A DNA stretch of 64,000 nt from NCBI RefSeq assembly GCF_010723575.1, contig NZ_BLKZ01000001.1, positions 4,526,001 to 4,590,000 on the forward strand, in the 5' to 3' direction. The notes beneath the pieces were generated by a model, which made no database searches, had not been told where the DNA came from, and was given only the letters and a program-made list of their open reading frames with translations. Both the position numbers and the translations under genes were made by a program. Position 1 is the first letter of the stretch, and each line of letters opens with the position of its first letter. Positions 59,691 to 64,000 of this stretch are shown here, in pieces. The stretch comes from Mycobacterium bourgelatii (GTDB taxonomy: Bacteria > Actinomycetota > Actinomycetes > Mycobacteriales > Mycobacteriaceae).

Positions 59691-60527
59691 CTAGGTCGCG
59701 GATGGCGGAAGCGGCGGGAACTGCGGGCGACGCTTCTCTAAGAAGCTCACGATTCCTTCGACGACGTCGGGCCGCGGCAGGGCCTCCCACATCAGCGCCG
59801 CGGCATCCGCGGTGGCCGTCTTCATATCACGACTGGTGTCGGCGTATGCCTGTCGTTTGATCACTGAAAGCGCTACGGGAGAACAATTCTGGGCGATGTC
59901 CTCGGCGTACTCCAGGACCCGCGCCATCAAGTTCTCCGGCGCCACGACCTCCTTGACCAAACCTAGCTCGGCGGCCTCCTCGGCAAGAAATGTGCGGCCG
60001 CTGATCAAGAGGTCCATGGCCACGCCCCAGCCGGTCAGGCGCGGCAGTATCCAGGAGACACCAAATTCGGCGATCAATCCGCGGCGCGAAAACACCGCGC
60101 CAAACTTCGCCCCCGCCGCGGCAAACCGAATGTCGCACAACAACGCCTGGGTCAGACCGATGCCCACACAGGCACCGTTGATCGCGGCAATCACAGGCTT
60201 TCGCAACTGTGTCAAGAAGTGCGGAGGACGCTCGCCGACGAGTTCCGCCAGGGGCTTTCCACCGGCCTGCTCGACATTTTCCCCGACAGCCGGGGACGAA
60301 CCGGACGCGCCGAGGTAGGCACCCGCGCAGAATCCGCGACCCCGGCCCGTGAGCACGATCACGCGAATAGCCGGGTCTTCCTCGGCGCGATCGATCGCGG
60401 CGTAGAACGCCAGCGCCATGTCGGGTCCCCAGGCATTGAGTCGCTCCGGGCGATTGAGGGTGACAATGGCGATGCCGCTGGCGGTGGCCTCATAGAGGAC
60501 CGCGTCGTCAGAGTCGGCAGCGCTCAT
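59691..60527 (-). CDS. Enoyl-CoA hydratase/isomerase (crotonase)
   Basis: The 278-residue crotonase starts at ATG 60527. The first oxyanion segment reads GFCAGAYLGA (Asp of the usual GAD is Tyr) and the second GACVGIGLTQAL. The catalytic Glu region is LIAEFGVSWILPRL. It is highly similar to the protein at 55445 along its length, including FLAEEAAELGLVKEVVA. The two probably arose by duplication and are now separated by a CoA-transferase and the HNH gene. It likely hydrates a related enoyl-CoA. Confidence 0.9.
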   Translation of the reverse strand: MSAADSDDAVLYEATASGIAIVTLNRPERLNAWGPDMALAFYAAIDRAEEDPAIRVIVLTGRGRGFCAGAYLGASGSSPAVGENVEQAGGKPLAELVGERPPHFLTQLRKPVIAAINGACVGIGLTQALLCDIRFAAAGAKFGAVFSRRGLIAEFGVSWILPRLTGWGVAMDLLISGRTFLAEEAAELGLVKEVVAPENLMARVLEYAEDIAQNCSPVALSVIKRQAYADTSRDMKTATADAAALMWEALPRPDVVEGIVSFLEKRRPQFPPLPPSAT

Positions 60528-60539
60528 CAGGACAGGACC

Positions 60540-60812
60540 CTATCGGCGAGCGCGTCCGCGCGTCGTCAGCTTGACTAGGCCCAACAGAATTATCGATCCC
60601 AACAGGCAGGTCAGGAACGAGAACAGCAACCCGCCGTCGGCCACATCTATGCCGAAGCTGTGCAGCAGGAACCCACCGACAAACCCGCCGACGATACCGA
60701 CGACGATACTGAGAACGAGACCCATTCGCGCTTCGGCGCCCATGATCTTGCTGCCGACCCAGCCGGCCAGGCCGCCGATGACGATCCAGCCGAGGACACC
60801 CAGCGGGAGCAT
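60540..60812 (-). CDS. GlsB/YeaQ/YmgE-family small membrane protein
   Basis: This 90-residue protein has three hydrophobic helices (GVLGWIVIGGLAGWVGSKIM, a glycine-rich VGIVGGFVGGF segment and LLFSFLTCLLGSIILLGLV) and a basic tail (TTRGRARR). The pattern fits the GlsB/YeaQ/YmgE (transglycosylase-associated) family of stress-related membrane proteins, whose function is poorly known. It lies between the aldolase and crotonase genes, with 12-bp gaps on both sides, so co-transcription is likely. It may be only a passenger in the operon. Confidence 0.86.
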   Translation of the reverse strand: MLPLGVLGWIVIGGLAGWVGSKIMGAEARMGLVLSIVVGIVGGFVGGFLLHSFGIDVADGGLLFSFLTCLLGSIILLGLVKLTTRGRARR

Positions 60813-60824
60813 TTGCCATCCTTC

Positions 60825-61832
60825 CTAAGAATCAACAAGTCCCATCCGACGATAGGCGTTCCTGATCTGAGTCTTGGCTTCATCAGGCAGTTCCACCTGC
60901 GGGGGACGCGAATGGGGGTACGAACCTATCGGTAGACCGAGCACCGACGCCGCGTACTTGAAAGCACCACCCCAATGGGTGAAGTAGTCCGGCCGTCCGG
61001 GATAACACGTGAACCATGGTCCGAGGTCCGATTCGAGTTGGTCCAAACCCGAATCGCGCCCGAAGTCCATCGCTTCGATCAGCTTGTCGGCCAGGATCAG
61101 ATCCCAGTACTCGGACAGCAGCGGGCGCTGCGGAGTCTCGAACAAATAGCCCGAGGTGCCCAATTGCGCTGGGCAGACGATGCCCTCGCGCAGCCATCCA
61201 GCACGGTAGACCGTCTTGTCGCACTCCCATATCACCAAGCCGGGCGCGAGTTGATGCAGCATGCGACTGCTCTGCGGCCGGAACGCACCCTCCTTGGTGG
61301 CGCACACCGCGGGCACTTCGGCGTAGATGCGGGCACCGTCAGCGGCGGTCAACACGTAGCCCGATGACGGCGAATTGAACATGCCCAATGCGATATCCGT
61401 GCGTGCGGCAATGTACTTGAAGAATCGCAGCACGCCTTCGCCGCCGTGCGCCTCCATCATCGGGGATTGGATGTAGGCGATGTCCGCACCCGATTCCTGT
61501 GCGTGCAGCGTCAACTCCAAGCAGTCCTTCGCGGTCATCGCCGCGGTGCAGGCTTGGATTATCACGTTCGGGTTCGCGGCACGCCCTACTTCAATCGCGA
61601 CTTCCAGCAGGCGCTTTCGCTCATCGATGGTTAGCGCCCAGAACTCCGCGAGGCCACTGGTGCACCACAGCATCGGGTGCTTGAGTTCGGCGACGCAGTA
61701 GTGCACCAACGTCCGGTAAGCCTCCCAGTCGATATCATCGCCGTCGGTGCCACAGAATGGCGTGTAGAGCGAGTCACCGATGCCTCGTAGCGCACCGCGC
61801 GCCCATACCCGGGCCTCAGCCGCAGTCGCCAT
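60825..61832 (-). CDS. Dihydrodipicolinate synthase-family aldolase
   Basis: The 335-residue protein starts at ATG 61832 after GGAGA. It has the class I aldolase TIM-barrel pattern of the DapA/NanA family. K180 in AVCATKEGAF fits the Schiff-base Lys. The conserved Tyr of the YNxP motif is Phe152 (MFNSPSSG), and the pyruvate-binding GTTGE is altered to CTSGLAE. Members of this family include hydratase-aldolases in aromatic and steroid pathways. It may release pyruvate or another keto acid from a ring-cleavage product; DapA itself is unlikely given the context. Confidence 0.85.
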   Translation of the reverse strand: MATAAEARVWARGALRGIGDSLYTPFCGTDGDDIDWEAYRTLVHYCVAELKHPMLWCTSGLAEFWALTIDERKRLLEVAIEVGRAANPNVIIQACTAAMTAKDCLELTLHAQESGADIAYIQSPMMEAHGGEGVLRFFKYIAARTDIALGMFNSPSSGYVLTAADGARIYAEVPAVCATKEGAFRPQSSRMLHQLAPGLVIWECDKTVYRAGWLREGIVCPAQLGTSGYLFETPQRPLLSEYWDLILADKLIEAMDFGRDSGLDQLESDLGPWFTCYPGRPDYFTHWGGAFKYAASVLGLPIGSYPHSRPPQVELPDEAKTQIRNAYRRMGLVDS

Positions 61833-61887
61833 GACAATCTCCTCTGGGACGGCTAGCCGGATTTATCAAAAAGCCTACGATAGGTAT

Positions 61888-61894
61888 TACAGTA
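61888..61894. promoter_or_regulatory. TAC(A/T)GTA motif before aldolase and TetR genes
   Basis: TACAGTA lies in CGATAGGTATTACAGTAGC in the spacer between the aldolase (minus) and the TetR regulator (plus). The block upstream of the motif matches that at 56381 on the opposite strand. The adjacent TetR protein is a candidate to bind it. Confidence 0.55.
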
Positions 61895-61981
61895 GCAGGA
61901 CGACGAAACACACAAAATGGCTTTAGCGGCCCCAGCCGCATGGCGCGTATGCGCAGGTTGGAACCTATGGAGGTGCCCGTA

Positions 61982-62767
61982 GTGGCGAAGCAGGCAACCG
62001 CCGAGAAGCGTCAGCGACGCGAGCGCGGGTCCATCAATCCCGACGACATCATCACGGGCGCCTTCGAACTTGCCGAGGAAGTATCGATCGACAACCTGAG
62101 CATGCCGCTGCTGGGCAAGCATCTCGGGGTCGGAGTCACAAGCATCTACTGGTACTTCCGCAAAAAGGACGACCTGCTCAACGCGATGACCGACCGCGCC
62201 CTGAGCAAGTACGTGTTCGCCACGCCGTACGTTGAAGCCAGCGACTGGCGCGAAACCCTACGGAACCATGCCTATTCGATGCGTGACACGTTCATGGGCA
62301 ACCCAATTCTGTGCGACTTGATCCTTATTCGTTCGGCGTTGAGCCCGAAGGCGGCGCGGTTGGGCGCGCAAGAGATGGAGCGCGCGATCGCGAATCTGGT
62401 GGAGGCGGGATTGTCCCCCGAGGACGCCTTCGACACCTACTCGGCGGTGTCCGTACACGTGCGCGGTTCGGTGGTTCTGCACCGCCTCAGCGAGAAGAAC
62501 AAGTCGGCCGACAGTGGTCCGCGCGACATCGAAGATGCCATGGCGATCGATCCGCAGACCACTCCGCTCATCGCGCAGGTGAGCAGGAGGGGCCACCGCA
62601 TCGCAACTCCGGATGACAGCAACTTCGAGTACGGGCTCAATTGCATCCTGGACCACGCGAGCAGATTGATCGAAGAGAATTCGAAAGCCAAGTCGACGTC
62701 CTCCCGGCGGAAGGCGACCAAAGCGACCAAGGCGACCAAGTCGACTGCTGCCCGGCCCAAAGCCTAG
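61982..62767 (+). CDS. TetR-family transcriptional regulator
   Basis: GTG 61982 is chosen because GGAGG (61969-61973) lies 8 bp upstream; in-frame ATGs at 61940, 61949 and 61967 lack a good site. The roughly 261-residue product has a TetR helix-turn-helix near the N terminus (MPLLGKHLGVGVTSIYWYFR) and a helical ligand-binding domain. A lysine/threonine-rich tail ends KATKATKSTAARPKA, which may add DNA affinity. It is divergent from the aldolase gene and shares the TACAGTA spacer, so it may control that operon and possibly the island. The ligand is unknown. Confidence 0.9.
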   Translation: MAKQATAEKRQRRERGSINPDDIITGAFELAEEVSIDNLSMPLLGKHLGVGVTSIYWYFRKKDDLLNAMTDRALSKYVFATPYVEASDWRETLRNHAYSMRDTFMGNPILCDLILIRSALSPKAARLGAQEMERAIANLVEAGLSPEDAFDTYSAVSVHVRGSVVLHRLSEKNKSADSGPRDIEDAMAIDPQTTPLIAQVSRRGHRIATPDDSNFEYGLNCILDHASRLIEENSKAKSTSSRRKATKATKATKSTAARPKA

Positions 62768-62772
62768 TCACG

Positions 62773-63678
62773 TTAAGGGGCTTCGGGCTCCGGAACGTGA
62801 AAGTACTCGTCGCGCAACCGGAATGCCTCCTTGGTGCCATGCTGTGCCCGCGTCTTGACGAAGTTGAATTCGCCGGGCGCGAACTGCAGATTGGTGCCGT
62901 AGGCGTGGAATAGGTAGCTTGCGACTTCCTCGCCTTGGTAGGCCTGGCTCTGCTCGACGAGGCGGAACGCTTCCTTGGCGATGACGACACCGTCGGCCGG
63001 CATCTTGGCGGCTTTCTCGGCCCAGTATCTCGCGCGCGCTGCCACCGATCCGGGATCGCAAGTGTCCGTGAACATTCCGAGATGTTCCACGTCGCCGGCT
63101 TCGATGATGTCACCGGTGAGAAGCAGCCGCCGGGCCAGGACCGGGCCCAGGCGATGGAAAAACATGTGCAGGCTGCCCAGCGCAGGTCCAAGGAAACGCG
63201 TTGCGGGCATGCCGATCTTGGTGTCGCGCGCGATGACCGAGATGTCGGTCATCAGCGCCATCTCAAAGCCGCCGCCGAGCGCGTAGCCCGCTATCTCCCC
63301 CACCGTCACCTTCGGGAAACCCATGAGATTGTGGTAGAAGCTGAATGACTTGCGGTCCACGGCAAGTCGCCGGCGCTGACTGGGGCGGCGCTTTTCGGCC
63401 GGTGCATCTTTGTCGCCGTACCAGCCGTAGGCGTTGTTCATGTCGGCACCGGTGCTGAAAACCCCGTCGACGCCACGCAGTAGCACCACGGTGAGGTCGT
63501 CGTCGTCGGCCACCCGATCAAGGCAGCGCGCGATGGCCCCACGCATGGCGGCGTCGTAGGAATTGCGCTGCTTGGGGTTGTTGAAGGTGACGGTGGCGAT
63601 GCGCCGCTCACGGTCGACGTCGAACAGCACCCGTTCGTCTGAAGTCTCTGTGTTCTCTGAAGTGTTCCGGGCGGTCAT
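62773..63678 (-). CDS. Enoyl-CoA hydratase/isomerase-family protein
   Basis: The 301-residue protein starts at ATG 63678, overlapping the upstream thioesterase stop by 4 nt. Crotonase motifs are VFSTGADMNN and AGYALGGGFEMALMTD. The first catalytic Glu is kept in GGGFEMAL. The second usual acidic residue is not seen in the MPATRFLGPALGSLHMFF stretch. It may be an isomerase or a specialised lyase rather than a plain hydratase. It diverges from the crotonases at 55445 and 59691. Confidence 0.88.
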   Translation of the reverse strand: MTARNTSENTETSDERVLFDVDRERRIATVTFNNPKQRNSYDAAMRGAIARCLDRVADDDDLTVVLLRGVDGVFSTGADMNNAYGWYGDKDAPAEKRRPSQRRRLAVDRKSFSFYHNLMGFPKVTVGEIAGYALGGGFEMALMTDISVIARDTKIGMPATRFLGPALGSLHMFFHRLGPVLARRLLLTGDIIEAGDVEHLGMFTDTCDPGSVAARARYWAEKAAKMPADGVVIAKEAFRLVEQSQAYQGEEVASYLFHAYGTNLQFAPGEFNFVKTRAQHGTKEAFRLRDEYFHVPEPEAP

Positions 63679-64000
63679 GTGTCAGACTCCTCACGCCGAC
63701 TGGCGAATTGGGAAGTGATGAGCTTGTCGGGCCGCGACGCCAGGGTGTTGACCTCACCAATGCAGAGCACTTCGTCGTCGCGGAGCAGGCGGGCAGTGGA
63801 CGTGATCCCCCGTTCGGCCTGCGCCCGCACGATGTCGAAGCGCAACTCCGTCAGCAGCGGCGTCGGCCGCCGGAATGTCAAGTTGAGTGAGCGGGTCTTT
63901 CCGGCCAGTCCGACGACGCAACTCTGGTGCTGGATGACGCAGTCGAAGAAAACCCCGATGAAGCCACCGTGCACCAATCCCGGCGGACCTTCGTACACCA
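63675..64000 (-). CDS. Hotdog thioesterase (PaaI-like), cut by right edge
   Basis: This minus-strand frame continues past the right edge, so only the C-terminal 107 or so residues are visible. The hotdog signature GLVHGGFIGVFFDCVIQH carries HGG and the Asp used by PaaI-type thioesterases, followed by SLNLTFRRPTPL. It overlaps the crotonase gene by 4 nt, so they form an operon. It would hydrolyse an acyl-CoA of the pathway. The N-terminal part and start are outside the window. Confidence 0.85.
   Translation of the reverse strand, partial: VYEGPPGLVHGGFIGVFFDCVIQHQSCVVGLAGKTRSLNLTFRRPTPLLTELRFDIVRAQAERGITSTARLLRDDEVLCIGEVNTLASRPDKLITSQFASRREESDT

Noticed and set aside
1..64000. KstR/KstR2 cholesterol regulon operators
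   Set aside because: KstR (TnnAACnnGTTnnA) and KstR2-type palindromes were not noticed in the operon promoters. The island has its own motifs, so it was not called cholesterol catabolism.

Overview
The window reads as high-GC chromosomal DNA of a mycobacterium, most likely a slow-growing non-tuberculous species. Indicators are two PE-domain proteins, a DUF222/HNH (13E12-type) gene, a pair of Mce-associated membrane proteins, several F420-dependent luciferase-like oxidoreductases, many FadE/FadD genes, an NDMA-type alcohol dehydrogenase and a mycobacterial-style receptor Ser/Thr kinase. No rRNA, tRNA or CRISPR array was seen. The species cannot be fixed from the sequence alone.

Most of the window is one catabolic island. 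It holds four adjacent pairs of acyl-CoA dehydrogenase subunits (5365-9624, 15877-18260, 49462-51707). In each pair one member carries the C-terminal Glu-containing motif and its partner lacks it, as in the heteromeric FadE enzymes used on steroid-like CoA thioesters. Around them are three acyl-CoA ligases (9621, 36499, 52564), two CaiB/BaiF CoA-transferases (221, 56524), three crotonases (55445, 59691, 62773), an Ltp-type thiolase (45819) and a carboxyltransferase (28567). Oxygenases are three P450s (21336, 26262, 44457), a KshA-like Rieske protein (34787) and a Baeyer-Villiger-like flavoprotein (33094). Also present are four LLM/F420 enzymes, five SDRs, two metal-dependent amidohydrolases, a DapA-type aldolase and several hotdog, SnoaL-like and alpha/beta-hydrolase proteins. 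Together they suggest activation, ring oxidation and beta-oxidation of a bulky, probably polycyclic or terpenoid, substrate. The substrate is inferred, not shown.

Layout: 1-2605 IS110 remnant and a two-domain CoA-transferase; 2671-4223 GntR regulator and SDR; 4239-4461 three tandem palindromic repeats; 5365-11126 a five-gene fadE/fadD operon with 4-nt overlaps; 11259-15855 a secreted sensor-like protein, a TetR-hotdog fusion, a STAS protein and a multidomain SigF-type regulator resembling Rv1364c; 15877-20059 a fadE pair and two Mce-associated proteins; 20046-28522 a dead esterase, P450, alcohol dehydrogenase, cupin, SDRs, P450 and LLM; 28567-38154 carboxyltransferase, LLM, FMO, Rieske, thioesterase and ligase; 38159-40875 two PE-hydrolases; 40992-46964 SDRs, LLM, lipocalin-like protein, P450 and Ltp; 47103-49451 Ser/Thr kinase; 49462-56329 a six-gene minus-strand operon; 56524-64000 CoA-transferase, HNH protein, crotonases, aldolase, TetR regulator and a thioesterase cut by the right edge.

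Two AT-rich motifs recur in the promoters. TAC(A/T)GTA lies in seven divergent spacers, and an 18-bp element close to CTATTTATATTATGATAG lies at three others. They suggest the operons are co-regulated, with the GntR protein (2671), the TetR protein (61982) and the TetR-hotdog fusion (12018) as local candidate regulators.
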